Source of the DNA: Pseudoalteromonas luteoviolacea NCIMB 1942
GTDB taxonomy: Bacteria > Pseudomonadota > Gammaproteobacteria > Enterobacterales > Alteromonadaceae
Direction: 5' to 3'
Length of the DNA: 64,000 nt
Assembly: GCF_001625595.1 (NCBI RefSeq)
Contig: NZ_AUXT01000001.1
Span: 1 to 64,000 of the forward strand
The notes under the pieces were generated by a model, which did not search any database, was not told the origin of the DNA, and saw only the letters and a list, made by a program, of their open reading frames with translations. Within the stretch, counting starts at the first letter, position 1; each line of letters starts with the position of its first letter. The position numbers and the translations under genes were made by a program. Shown here in pieces: positions 9,925 through 19,345 of this stretch.

Positions 9925-10351
9925 CAAGGTTGGAGATTTTGAGTAGCAGTAATACAGGGTTGGCGTCTTGTATTGCTGTTGTCTAGTCGTGAGGATAAAT
10001 AGCGCCATACAACAGGGATTTAATAGGCATAGTCAATTAGTATGGTTATTTTTTACGTTCTAGGTCTTTGTTTGTGAATTAATCGAGTTTTCCGAAATGT
10101 TCCAACCCATTTATATATGACTACTTTTCTTAATGTTTTATCGTGACTTACGTTGGCCCTTTGTGTATCTTTTGGAAAGGAACAGTTAGGTATAAAATGA
10201 AATTTAATCACGTATTTCAATCTATTAAATGACAATAAAAAGCAGCTAAGTCAAAGAATAATCGGCACTATTTAAGTTGTGAATCCGAGTGTATATATAC
10301 ACGTGTCAAAATCATTTCTTTTAAAATATATTAGGCTAGGAAGTAATGTAT
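9925..10351. other. Intergenic region after metH; one weak terminator hairpin
   Basis: CAGTAATACA (9947-9956) can pair with TGTATTGCTG (9969-9978) with one G-T wobble, a possible terminator of the methionine operon without a clear T-run. The rest is AT-rich and I see no gene in it. The last 100 bases presumably held the promoter of the decayed ATPase that follows. Confidence 0.4.
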
Positions 10352-11022
10352 ATGCTTAACATGTTAGGGGTGTCAAAAACCTATACGACGGATATGATTC
10401 AAACACAGGCTTTACAGTCATTCAATCTTGAAATTGAACAAGGTGAATTCATTTCTATTGTGGGCCCTTCAGGCTCAGATAAGACGACATTCTTAAATAT
10501 ATTAGGTCTACTAGAGCTCCCTTGTAAGGGGCAATACCAATTGGACGGAAAATCAATTTTACCTCTTAATGACAGGCACAAGTCGCGGCTAAGAAATGCC
10601 AAGATAGGCTTTATGTCTGTTTACGACAATGTTGAAGTACCTTTACGATATAGAACGCTCTCAGCGAAAGAGCCGAGTTATGGATATGTTGTAAAAAGTG
10701 TGTCTTACGAGTCGTGCACATCACAAGCCGCATCAACTTTCTGGGGGCCAACAACAAAGAGCTGCAATCGCACGTGCGCTAGTGGGAGAGCCTGCCATTG
10801 TGTTAGCAGATGAGCCTACTGGTAGTCTAGACTCAAGCAAAGCCGAAAAAATCATGAACTATCTGAAAAGTTTCAATAATCAGGAGACAACTGTTGATGG
10901 TAACGCATGACCTAAATTTAGCAATGAGAGCAAAGCGTACTATTGAAATCAGGGGTGGCATCTTGAAAGAGCGCAGCGGCATACATTATGCAGCGCGTTG
11001 GCGCGCAGAAGCGATAGGTTGA
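10352..11022 (+). pseudogene. Decayed ABC transporter ATPase, third copy of the two intact ones downstream
   Basis: Reads as a copy of the 229-residue ATPases at 11327 and 14919 with several lesions. The Walker A motif is GPSGSDKTT, with Asp where Gly should be. About ten residues including the Q-loop are missing (IGFMSVYDNVE against IGFVFQSF...FDNVE). A frameshift falls between 10680 and 10698. The signature LSGGQQQR and Walker [11 protein letters not shown] are read in the new frame, and another frameshift near 10894 puts LMVTHDL in yet another frame. No permease genes follow. It is probably a relic of a third ATPase-permease unit or of a duplication. Confidence 0.85.
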
Positions 11023-11326
11023 AGATGTCCCTATGCTGTACATGAAAGAATTGAAGTTCCCTTTTGGGGTTCTTTGAGCGATGGTTAGAACTATGTTTAT
11101 TAACAAAAAAAGCACATAACCATATTAAATTAATGTTTTATTTTGGTGACTTTGAGGTTTTATTTATGTATCTTTCAGAGCGTGATATCTTTAGGTATAT
11201 AAGGTGTCATACACTGTTAAGGTTGCTAAGTAGGCGTTACTATTACTTAGCTTAAAAATTAGCAATTTAGAACATTTGGACGATGGAAAGTCCTCAATTA
11301 GTAAGCAATAGCTACAAGGAATAATA
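11023..11326. other. Intergenic region before the first intact ABC operon
   Basis: No gene seen. The end holds the ribosome site (AAGGA about 8 bases before the ATG at 11327). An AT-rich promoter for the operon is expected here but I cannot place it with confidence. Confidence 0.3.
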
Positions 11327-12016
11327 ATGTTAAAAATGTCAAACGTTGCCAAAATATACGTAACTGATACGGTTAAAACACAGGCCTTACAACCGTTTAA
11401 TTTAGAGATTGAAGCAGGGGAGTTTGTATCAGTTGTTGGCCCTTCAGGTTCTGGGAAAACGACTTTTCTGAATATCACTGGCTTATTAGAAGGTTACACA
11501 GAGGGGAGTTATTACCTTAACAATCAAGATGTTACCAATTTGAGCGACACTCAAAAATCACGCTTACGAAATGAGCAAGTTGGCTTTATATTTCAGAGTT
11601 TTAACTTGATACCTGAATTAAACGTATTCGACAATGTTGAAATGCCTTTACGTTATCGCTCATTTTCTGCAAAAGAGCGCAAGCAACGAGTGGTTGATGC
11701 TTTAACTAAAGTTGGCCTAGCGAGCAGGCAAGCTCATTACCCTCAACAACTCTCCGGTGGTCAACAACAACGAGTCGCTATTGCGAGAGCACTAACAGGC
11801 TCTCCATCATTCTTACTTGCGGATGAGCCTACGGGTAATCTAGATTCGAATATGGCTGATGGCATTATGTCTTTGTTAAAAGATATAAATGCGTCAGGTA
11901 CCAGCATTTTGATGGTGACACATGACTTAGAGCAAGCCCATCAAGCTGATCGCATTATTGAAATCAAAGATGGCGTACTTACTGAAGGCTTAGCTTCGCA
12001 AAAAGTGGTGGCGTGA
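11327..12016 (+). CDS. ABC transporter ATP-binding protein, MacB/LolD type (operon 1)
   Basis: A 229-residue ATPase with all motifs intact: Walker A GPSGSGKTT, Q-loop FIFQSFNLIPEL, signature LSGGQQQR, Walker B LLADEPTGNLDS and the switch His in LMVTHDLEQ. This is the class that works with FtsX-like permeases in lipoprotein release, peptide or macrolide export and envelope stress systems. It would power the two permeases that follow. Its stop overlaps the possible GTG start of the first permease. It is closely similar to the ATPase at 14919. Confidence 0.9.
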   Translation: MLKMSNVAKIYVTDTVKTQALQPFNLEIEAGEFVSVVGPSGSGKTTFLNITGLLEGYTEGSYYLNNQDVTNLSDTQKSRLRNEQVGFIFQSFNLIPELNVFDNVEMPLRYRSFSAKERKQRVVDALTKVGLASRQAHYPQQLSGGQQQRVAIARALTGSPSFLLADEPTGNLDSNMADGIMSLLKDINASGTSILMVTHDLEQAHQADRIIEIKDGVLTEGLASQKVVA

Positions 12017-12024
12017 GATTAGAC

Positions 12025-13356
12025 ATGTTGCGTTATTATTTTAAGCTTGCACTTCTTAGCATCAAGAAAACGCCTCTGTTGAGTTTTTTAATGATTGCGA
12101 TAATCGCAATAGGTATTGCTGCTACTATGGTCACCTACACGGTCAATTATATGATGACTCAGGACCCTGTCCCCGGGAAAAGTGACCGTCTTTTCACCGT
12201 GCACCTCAGTAGTTGGGATCCCAATATGTCCTATAAGTTGAAAGATGGCAAAGAAGATATTCCCATTTATTTGACCTATCAGGACGCTACAAACTTATAT
12301 GCAGATAAAAAAGCTGATAAACAAACAATTATTAGTTTTCATAAAGCGATGGTGAGAGCTGGGGAACAGCCTTCCGGTATGGCGACAATGACATATATTA
12401 GGCCAACGACACATGAATTTTTTAGTATGCTTGACGTGCCTTTCTTATATGGTTCTCCTTGGAGTACTGGAGATGACAGTGAAGGCAATCCTGTTGTCGT
12501 ACTATCGAAAAAGAAAAATCAGCAGTTGTTCCGAGGGGAGAACTCGCTTGGAAAAGAGGTTCTCATAGGGGGGGTAATATATCGAGTCGTTGGTGTATTA
12601 GATGACTGGACGCCGCTACCTCGCTTTTATACCACTCGAAGTGAAGCCTATATCGAGCCCAGAAATGTATTTATCCCTTTCCAATCTAGCGTAAACAATA
12701 ACTGGCTATCAGGGACGGATGGTAGTGTTTATTGTTGGGGTGAAGCCAATTTTGTTGACTTGGAGTCCGTAAAATCATCCGAATGTGTTTGGTTGTTTTA
12801 CTGGGTTGAGTTGAGCTCAGCGGATAAGCGCGATGATTACCTTGCTTATATCAATAACTACGCTCAAGAGCAGCGGTCGATGGGACGCTTTCAGCGTGAG
12901 CAAATGAATCGGATGATGAGTGTATCTGAATACATTGAATATAATGAAGTAATTAAAGAAGATGGTAATATTGCGGTTTGGTTAGCTGTTGCATTTTTAA
13001 TTGCCTGTTTGCTTAATAGTATGAGTTTGATGATGACCAAGTTTCACGGTAAAGGTACCGAAGTTGGCTTAAGGCGTGCGGTGGGGGCTAGCAAGGTAAA
13101 TATTGCGTGTCAATTTAGCTGTGAAACTATCATTGTCGGGCTTTGCGGAGGTATCATAGGGTTGATGTTAGCGCAGCTAGGGTTACACATTACAGCACAG
13201 GTATATAGTCATTTACATGCAGAGCTTATGGAAATGAACTTTGAGCTCATGGTGCTTACAGTTGCATTGTCGGTGTTCTCTAGTTCGATTTTTGGTCTTT
13301 ACCCTATTTATAGAGCTTGCCAAATTCAACCTTCAAGCCATTTGAAAAGTTTGTAG
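12025..13356 (+). CDS. FtsX/MacB-like ABC permease A (operon 1)
   Basis: A 443-residue permease with one N-terminal membrane helix (about 10-35), a large periplasmic MacB-type domain (about 45-310), and three C-terminal helices of the FtsX fold with the family ExGLRRAVGA motif before the second. The ATG at 12025 aligns with the start of the paralogue at 15610 (both begin MxxYYxKLAxLSxxKTPLL). A GTG at 12013, overlapping the ATPase stop, would add four residues and is also possible. The substrate is unknown. There is no MacA-like adaptor or TolC-like gene beside it. Confidence 0.85.
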   Translation: MLRYYFKLALLSIKKTPLLSFLMIAIIAIGIAATMVTYTVNYMMTQDPVPGKSDRLFTVHLSSWDPNMSYKLKDGKEDIPIYLTYQDATNLYADKKADKQTIISFHKAMVRAGEQPSGMATMTYIRPTTHEFFSMLDVPFLYGSPWSTGDDSEGNPVVVLSKKKNQQLFRGENSLGKEVLIGGVIYRVVGVLDDWTPLPRFYTTRSEAYIEPRNVFIPFQSSVNNNWLSGTDGSVYCWGEANFVDLESVKSSECVWLFYWVELSSADKRDDYLAYINNYAQEQRSMGRFQREQMNRMMSVSEYIEYNEVIKEDGNIAVWLAVAFLIACLLNSMSLMMTKFHGKGTEVGLRRAVGASKVNIACQFSCETIIVGLCGGIIGLMLAQLGLHITAQVYSHLHAELMEMNFELMVLTVALSVFSSSIFGLYPIYRACQIQPSSHLKSL

Positions 13357-13367
13357 GGAGCAATGAG

Positions 13368-14576
13368 ATGAAAGATTTAAAACCGATAATCAAGTCTTTA
13401 CTACGGGCAAAAACAGGCCCATTGCTCCTTTTACTGCAAATTGCCGTGACATTTACAATATTGGTCAATGCGGTTTTTATGCTGTTACAAAAACATGAAG
13501 AAATAAACGTGCCCAGTGGTTTAGCTGAAAGTGAGTTATTTTGGTTTCAAATGTCTTTGCATGGTACACCTGAGGAAATGAAAACAAGTTTATTTCGGGA
13601 TCTCGAGGCGGTTAAATCATTAGACAGTGTTAAGAGCGCAGTAACTTTGAGCTCTATCCCATTTTCTGAGCGGGGAATAGGGCATGAAATTAGGTTAGAT
13701 CGCAATGCTGAAGGGTTTGTCACTAAAGCAGCATTTTATACAGGCAGTTACGATGCACTTGAAACTATGGGTCTAAAACTTATAGCAGGACAAGGGTTCC
13801 AAGCTGAGGATGAGAGAAGTTTGTTTCAATTTGGACTGGATGTCCCTTCAGGTATCGTAATTAGTAAAGCGCTGGCTGAGCAGCTGTTCCCAAATGATTG
13901 GCAAGCGGCGTTAGGTGAGACAATTTACCTTAAAAATGAAGCCCAGATCGTACAAGGAGTGGTTGAGCATCTGATAGGCCCATGGAGCTACTGGAAAAAT
14001 AGGAGCTATAACATCCTATTCTCAACTTCACTTATTTCATCTGAAGTGTCATTGTTGGTTCGAGTGCAAGGCTCAAATACAGACAAAAGTATACAAGATG
14101 TAATGGGGGTAATTATGCAAGAACCCAACCGTACCGTCGATCACTTAGAGATGTTAACCGAGTCGAGAGAAAGAGCTTATCGTTCTCAAGTCGCGGCATA
14201 TAGTACTTTAAAAGCTGTCGTGATTGGATTATCGCTAATAACAATGTTAGGCGTATTTGGACAGACACGATTTAGCATTTTAAAAAGGCGTAAGCAAATA
14301 GGTACGCGCAGAGCATTGGGCGCGAGTCGAATGGCAATTGTGCGCTATTATATACTCGAAAATACGGTAATAAATCTGTTGGGTATTGCCTTAGGGGTTG
14401 TATTTGCGATTTTAGCGAACAATTTATTAGTATCGCATTTTCACTTGTCGCCAGTCCCTGGTATTTACTTAGTATATGGGAGCTTCATTATTTTTGGTGC
14501 TGGTATGCTCGCGGTTTTACAGCCTGCAATTCGTGCTGCAAGTGTTTCACCTGCAGAAGCGACTCGCTCCGTCTAA
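13368..14576 (+). CDS. FtsX/MacB-like ABC permease B (operon 1)
   Basis: A 402-residue second permease of the same fold: an N-terminal helix near residues 18-40, a periplasmic domain, and three C-terminal helices with the QIGTRRALGAS motif. The start at 13368 matches that of the paralogue at 16954 (both begin MKDxKPIxKxL, both 402 residues). It lies 11 bases after permease A with a GGGAG ribosome site. A and B are different enough to be two halves of a heterodimer driven by the shared ATPase. Confidence 0.85.
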   Translation: MKDLKPIIKSLLRAKTGPLLLLLQIAVTFTILVNAVFMLLQKHEEINVPSGLAESELFWFQMSLHGTPEEMKTSLFRDLEAVKSLDSVKSAVTLSSIPFSERGIGHEIRLDRNAEGFVTKAAFYTGSYDALETMGLKLIAGQGFQAEDERSLFQFGLDVPSGIVISKALAEQLFPNDWQAALGETIYLKNEAQIVQGVVEHLIGPWSYWKNRSYNILFSTSLISSEVSLLVRVQGSNTDKSIQDVMGVIMQEPNRTVDHLEMLTESRERAYRSQVAAYSTLKAVVIGLSLITMLGVFGQTRFSILKRRKQIGTRRALGASRMAIVRYYILENTVINLLGIALGVVFAILANNLLVSHFHLSPVPGIYLVYGSFIIFGAGMLAVLQPAIRAASVSPAEATRSV

Positions 14577-14918
14577 TGCTATCGGGCTCAGTTCATCTGG
14601 GCCTCATTCTTCTATCGTTCTCCTTTAATCTTTCTGGTGCCTAAAAGCCTTAATAAACTTCCTGTTCAGTTGCTTATTTTACGGGTAATTAAAATTTTAA
14701 TTAAACGTGAATTTTTAATTAAATTTGTGTTCTATTTAATGTTTTTCAATTACAATAACTCGGATTTTTTTGGGTACTTAAACTGGGCAATTAAGTCGTG
14801 ACAGCCACATAAGTCAAAAAGAGGCTGCAAGCTATGTTCTTTTTTCATTGCCTACGAATACATAAAATATAGTGAGATGCTGTTTACAACGACGAGTGAA
14901 TAAATTAAAGGATATAAA
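14577..14918. other. Intergenic region between the ABC operons, with terminator-like hairpin
   Basis: GGCTCAG (14585-14591) pairs with CTGGGCC (14597-14603) with one wobble, followed by TCATTCTTCT, a plausible terminator of operon 1. Around 14690-14730 there is a very AT-rich stretch with repeated TTTTTAATTAAA-like words, likely part of the operon 2 promoter region. No gene seen. Confidence 0.5.
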
Positions 14919-15608
14919 ATGTTAAAAATGCGAGGAATTGCAAAGTCATTTTTTACAAACACCTTAAAAACTCAAGCTCTTCAACCATTCGATTTAGATA
15001 TTGAGCAAGGTGATTTCGTCTCTATTGTAGGTCCCTCTGGTTCTGGTAAAACCACATTCTTAAATATTGCAGGGCTGTTAGAGGATTACTCTGAAGGCCA
15101 GTATTATTTGGGCGGTAAAGATGTGACAGGCTTATCAGACAACCATAAATCGTCATTGAGAAATCAAAAGATAGGATTTGTTTTTCAGAGTTTTAATCTC
15201 ATACCTGAACTAAACCTGTTTGACAATGTAGAGATGCCTTTACGTTATCGGCACTTTAGTTCAAAAGAGCGTGCGCAACGTGTCCATGAAGCTTTGGAAA
15301 AAGTAGGGCTTGCAGGAAGGAAGTCGCACTATCCACAACAGTTATCTGGTGGGCAGCAGCAGCGCGTTGCAATTACCAGAGCGTTAGCAGGTAGTCCGTC
15401 ACTCTTGTTGGCAGATGAACCAACTGGAAATCTAGACTCAAAAATGGCTGATGGAATTATGTCTTTATTGAAGGACATAAATAAACAAGGAACCAGTATT
15501 TTGATGGTGACACACGATATGGAACAAGCGAAACAGGCTAGCCGCATTATTGAAATACGAGATGGTCATTTATCTGAACATCAGGTTTCACTACTGCATA
15601 GGGATTAA
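14919..15608 (+). CDS. ABC transporter ATP-binding protein, MacB/LolD type (operon 2)
   Basis: A 229-residue ATPase the same length as the one at 11327 and closely similar over its full length. Walker A GPSGSGKTT, signature LSGGQQQR, Walker B LLADEPTGNLDS and the switch His in LMVTHDMEQ are intact. It starts after a clear AAAGGA ribosome site and ends 1 base before the next permease. It belongs to the second copy of the ATPase-permease-permease unit. Confidence 0.9.
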   Translation: MLKMRGIAKSFFTNTLKTQALQPFDLDIEQGDFVSIVGPSGSGKTTFLNIAGLLEDYSEGQYYLGGKDVTGLSDNHKSSLRNQKIGFVFQSFNLIPELNLFDNVEMPLRYRHFSSKERAQRVHEALEKVGLAGRKSHYPQQLSGGQQQRVAITRALAGSPSLLLADEPTGNLDSKMADGIMSLLKDINKQGTSILMVTHDMEQAKQASRIIEIRDGHLSEHQVSLLHRD

Positions 15609-15609
15609 T

Positions 15610-16944
15610 ATGGTTAGTTATTACATCAAATTGGCATGGCTTAGTTTGAGAAAAACGCCGCTGTTGAGTTTTCTCATGATAGGCACGATTGCCATTGGCA
15701 TCACAGCTGCGATGATAACAGTTACCGTCGGATATATGATGGCGCAAAACCCTCTGCCGCACAAAAGTGAGCGGGTTGCTATGGTACACTTGAATTCATG
15801 GGATCCCACTCAGCCCTATGGTTATCGACGAAATGGTAAAAATGATATTCCCAGCACTTTGACCTATCAAGATGCAATGGCGTTGCTACAAGCAGATAAA
15901 GCTGATAAGCATGCATTATTTACGCAGTTTTCGGACATGATCCGAGCAGAAGCAATGGATGTTCGCGATGCCCAGTTCCACCCTGTGCGTTCTACTACCC
16001 GTGATTTTTTTGATGTGTTTGATGCGCCATTTATTCACGGCGGCACGTGGAGCAAAGAGGCCGATCAAACTGGTGAACAAGTTATTGTATTGTCTAAGCA
16101 TGAAAATGACCGCTTATTTGGTGGAATAAACTCTGTCGGTCAGGATGTATTGGTCGGCACATTGCTCTATCGCGTAGTTGGCGTTATTGATGACTGGCAG
16201 CCTACGCCACGCTTTTATACTCACAGATACTTAATGTATCAATCTACTCTTAACTACTTTGTTCCACTGGAGTCGCAAATTCGCAATGAGCTTTTTTCAC
16301 CGACTTCAATGGGGTGGTCATGTTGGGGGGATGCGCCTAGTTCTACATTAGCACAAGTGTTACTTTCTGAATGCGTATGGCTTTATATGTGGGTTGAGTT
16401 CGACACTGTAGACAAAAAAGACGATTACTTTCACTTCTTATCTGACTATTCAGAAGAACAAAAGCAAGTTGGTCGATTTACGCGACCAGAACCTAATAGG
16501 CTTATGTCGGTGACTGAATACTTAGAAAAGGAAGGCGCAGTAAGTAAAGAAAACATAATGGGAATTGGGTTTGCATTGGCATTTTTGCTGGCATGTTTGT
16601 GTAATGTAATGAGCTTAATGATGACTAAGTTTCATGGCAAAGGGGGCGAGATTGGCCTGCGTAGAGCGGTTGGCGCAAGTAAAAAAGACATCATTATTCA
16701 ATTTGGGTTTGAATTAATATTTATTGGATTTGTTGGCGGTGTAATTGGCCTTCTTTTGGCCCAAGTAGGGTTATCGGTATTAACTGACATGTTTTCGAAC
16801 TTACACAAAAATGTGATGACCATGGATATTTACCTCATGGTTGGCACGATTGGTTTGGCTATGAGCACCTCTGTTTTATTTGGTCTGTGGCCGATCTATC
16901 GCGCAAGCTTAATACAGCCATCTAGCCAGTTAAAGAGTTTGTAG
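15610..16944 (+). CDS. FtsX/MacB-like ABC permease A (operon 2)
   Basis: A 444-residue paralogue of the permease at 12025, with the same architecture and many shared blocks (HSERVAMVHLNSWDP, WxxxPRFYTxR, a MSLMMTKFHGKG turn, EIGLRRAVGAS). The ATG at 15610 follows the ATPase stop and has an AGGG ribosome site. The frame is open further upstream, but that part overlaps the ATPase gene and has no match in the paralogue, so it is not used. Confidence 0.85.
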   Translation: MVSYYIKLAWLSLRKTPLLSFLMIGTIAIGITAAMITVTVGYMMAQNPLPHKSERVAMVHLNSWDPTQPYGYRRNGKNDIPSTLTYQDAMALLQADKADKHALFTQFSDMIRAEAMDVRDAQFHPVRSTTRDFFDVFDAPFIHGGTWSKEADQTGEQVIVLSKHENDRLFGGINSVGQDVLVGTLLYRVVGVIDDWQPTPRFYTHRYLMYQSTLNYFVPLESQIRNELFSPTSMGWSCWGDAPSSTLAQVLLSECVWLYMWVEFDTVDKKDDYFHFLSDYSEEQKQVGRFTRPEPNRLMSVTEYLEKEGAVSKENIMGIGFALAFLLACLCNVMSLMMTKFHGKGGEIGLRRAVGASKKDIIIQFGFELIFIGFVGGVIGLLLAQVGLSVLTDMFSNLHKNVMTMDIYLMVGTIGLAMSTSVLFGLWPIYRASLIQPSSQLKSL

Positions 16945-16953
16945 GAGCGCGAC

Positions 16954-18162
16954 ATGAAGGATTTTAAGCCTATTTTAAAGACCTTATGGAAAAATAAAAC
17001 CAGCCCCATTCTGCTAGTGATTCAAATTGCTGTCGCATTCACTATATTAATTAATGTGAGCCATATGGCCGTGAATAAATGGCACGAAATTCATAAGCCC
17101 AGCGGATTAGACGAAGCAAACTTATTCACGTTTACAGCTAACTTGCCGGTTGAACCTGAGCGCTATAAAGCAAGACTTGAACAAGACTTTGCCGACATTA
17201 TAGAGCTGAGTAGCGTGGAGAATGTAATGGCAACTAATTCAATTCCATTAACTAACTGGGGGTTAGGTTTGGCGCTTAATAAGACCGAAAGTGATGAGAG
17301 TTATATCACCTATGCTGGTATTTATAGCATGACAGCAGACTTTGTGGAAACCTTAGGTCTAGAGGTCATTTTGGGTCGACAATTTGATCAGGCTGAAATG
17401 GTGCTTTCTAGCGCTGATTATACCGTGCAATCTAGTACGCTGATGGTCACTAAAGCGATAGCTGAAAAAATATCCCCCGAGGATTGGACACAAACGGTGG
17501 GTAAAACTATCTACATCCATGGTCGGCCATATCAAATCATTGGTGTGGTTAACGAGCTTATTGCAACTTGGCCTAACTGGATGAGAAATGAGCGGAGTAT
17601 AATTTTCCCAGCGTATACATTGACCAAGGAAAGTAAGTTTATGGTGAAGGCTCGTGAAGGTCAACTTAAACAAGCAATGGACGAAGTACATACGGTATTA
17701 ATGCGTCATCCGGGAAGGATCATAGACAAGTTTCACGACTTTACTCACACCAGAAACAAAGGATATAAACCGATGACTTCATCGCTGATTATTTTGTTCG
17801 CTGTGACAATTGGTTTAGTCGTTATTACTATGCTTGGCACTTTTGGGCAGGCGCGTTTCGCAATTCTAAGGCGCAAACGACAGATCGGTACTCGAAGAGC
17901 ATTGGGTGCAACGAAATGGCAAATAGTACGTTATTATATGTTAGAGAATATTGTGATTACCTCAATTGGTATTCTATTTGGGGCTATTTTTGCAATGCTA
18001 CTCAATGTAAAGCTTATGGACTTTTTTGAACTATTGTCTGTTCCTAGTGAGTACTTTTTGTTTGGGGCAGTTGCTGTATTAGTTGCTGGTCAATTTGCCG
18101 TTATCCCACCTGCGCTGGGTGCTGCTAACATTTCTCCGGCTTCTGCAACCCGTTCTGCTTAA
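16954..18162 (+). CDS. FtsX/MacB-like ABC permease B (operon 2)
   Basis: A 402-residue paralogue of the permease at 13368, with the same N-terminal start, periplasmic domain and C-terminal three-helix part (RQIGTRRALGATKWQIVRYY). It lies 9 bases after permease A with a GTAGGAG ribosome site. A terminator-like hairpin follows. Confidence 0.85.
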   Translation: MKDFKPILKTLWKNKTSPILLVIQIAVAFTILINVSHMAVNKWHEIHKPSGLDEANLFTFTANLPVEPERYKARLEQDFADIIELSSVENVMATNSIPLTNWGLGLALNKTESDESYITYAGIYSMTADFVETLGLEVILGRQFDQAEMVLSSADYTVQSSTLMVTKAIAEKISPEDWTQTVGKTIYIHGRPYQIIGVVNELIATWPNWMRNERSIIFPAYTLTKESKFMVKAREGQLKQAMDEVHTVLMRHPGRIIDKFHDFTHTRNKGYKPMTSSLIILFAVTIGLVVITMLGTFGQARFAILRRKRQIGTRRALGATKWQIVRYYMLENIVITSIGILFGAIFAMLLNVKLMDFFELLSVPSEYFLFGAVAVLVAGQFAVIPPALGAANISPASATRSA

Positions 18163-18180
18163 TTCATCTTACTTATAACT

Positions 18181-18209
18181 AGACACTACAATGCGTTGTT
18201 GTGGTGTCT
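18181..18209 (+). terminator. Hairpin after ABC operon 2, likely terminator
   Basis: AGACACTACAA and TTGTGGTGTCT form an 11-bp stem with one wobble and a 7-base loop. TTAATTTTTG follows about 10 bases later. Confidence 0.5.
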
Positions 18210-18451
18210 ACTTCACTTAATTTTTGTACCGTTATTTTCAACATTTCTTTAAGTCTCATTTTTCGCGTGTAAAATTTGTAATAACTATCAGTATGTTGCA
18301 AATAGTCATGATTTTTTCTCAGGGATAAATAATTTCATAGCCAAAATATTAGTTATAAAAGCTTACTTTGCTGTTATTTTTTGGTTAACATTTGCACTGT
18401 TTTTTTAGTATACTTCGATATGAGTGGTGAAGGTGTGATTTGGGAGCTGTC

Positions 18452-19345
18452 ATGAAGTGGTTGGTTTTGGTTTTGCTAGTATCTTGCATTAGCCCTGCTT
18501 TCGCATACAATCAACTTGTTGTTGATATTATGAGCAGTGAAAACTTCGGTCAGCGTTACAACGAGTTTCTTAACGGCCGTTCCCCTATAGATGTGCAAGA
18601 CTTTCAGCCAACTACCAAAGGCTCCCATATTGAAATAATTGAAATGGTCTTGTTGCAGCAAGCTCTATTCTTAGGGGGAGAAACAAGAGAAGTGGTCTTC
18701 AACCCTAAGCCCTCTGTTAATATAATGGAGTTTTCTGACATGATCTCAGGCGATAGCCTTATTTTAGCGCGCTCTGTATGGCATGAAGATATTCTCAATT
18801 ACCGAGGTTCACTTTATGTGAGTGATGCGGTCGTTGAGTTTGGGGATTATGAAGCAGGGTTGTATGTTACAAAGCGCAACATTGCACTGCAAAACCTACC
18901 CAAAGAGCAGCTTGAGCAGCTTACTGTGGTTGCAAACCCCAGATGGCGTGTGGATTGGCGAGCACTGAATAATACCCCAATTAATATTGTTAGCTTTATC
19001 GGCCCGTGGGAAACCATGCTTAATATGGTTGAAACAGATATTGTCGATGCCATGCTAGTGAACTTTAGTGTGAGTGAAGATTTGCTGCTTAATTTTGAAG
19101 GTAGAGAGTATGTACCTATTCAAAATCTCAAAATGATGCTCCCTGACTCACGTCATTTTATTGTAAGTAAACGCCACCCGCAGGGTGAGCAGATCTTTGC
19201 TGCGCTTAATCGTGGTCTTAAAATACTCAAAAAGAAAGGGATACTGCGTAGAGCTTTGATGCAATCTGGGTTTATTAATCACTTGGTGAGCGATTGGCAA
19301 TTTATCAATGAAGATATGATGGCAACGACAGAGGTGGTGCAATGA
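18452..19345 (+). CDS. Periplasmic substrate-binding-protein-like (SBP_bac_3 type), likely sensor partner
   Basis: A 297-residue protein with a clear signal peptide (MKWLVLVLLVSCISPAFA, cleavage before YNQ) and a two-lobed binding-protein pattern. No transporter genes are near. Its stop overlaps the start of the TPR-GGDEF gene by four bases (ATGA), so the two are translationally coupled. A role as a periplasmic sensing partner of that cyclase is more likely than solute uptake. The start at 18452 has GGGAG 5 bases upstream; a TTG 12 bases earlier lies on the ribosome site. Confidence 0.7.
   Translation: MKWLVLVLLVSCISPAFAYNQLVVDIMSSENFGQRYNEFLNGRSPIDVQDFQPTTKGSHIEIIEMVLLQQALFLGGETREVVFNPKPSVNIMEFSDMISGDSLILARSVWHEDILNYRGSLYVSDAVVEFGDYEAGLYVTKRNIALQNLPKEQLEQLTVVANPRWRVDWRALNNTPINIVSFIGPWETMLNMVETDIVDAMLVNFSVSEDLLLNFEGREYVPIQNLKMMLPDSRHFIVSKRHPQGEQIFAALNRGLKILKKKGILRRALMQSGFINHLVSDWQFINEDMMATTEVVQ

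Noticed and set aside
9925..10345. A small gene between metH and the decayed ATPase
   Set aside because: No open frame with a ribosome site; the minus-strand frame at 10053-10235 is AT-biased noise.
11327..18162. Dedicated exporter of the peptide cluster at 51 kb
   Set aside because: The ABC operons are over 30 kb away, lack a C39 peptidase domain and show no shared regulatory site; no evidence for a link.
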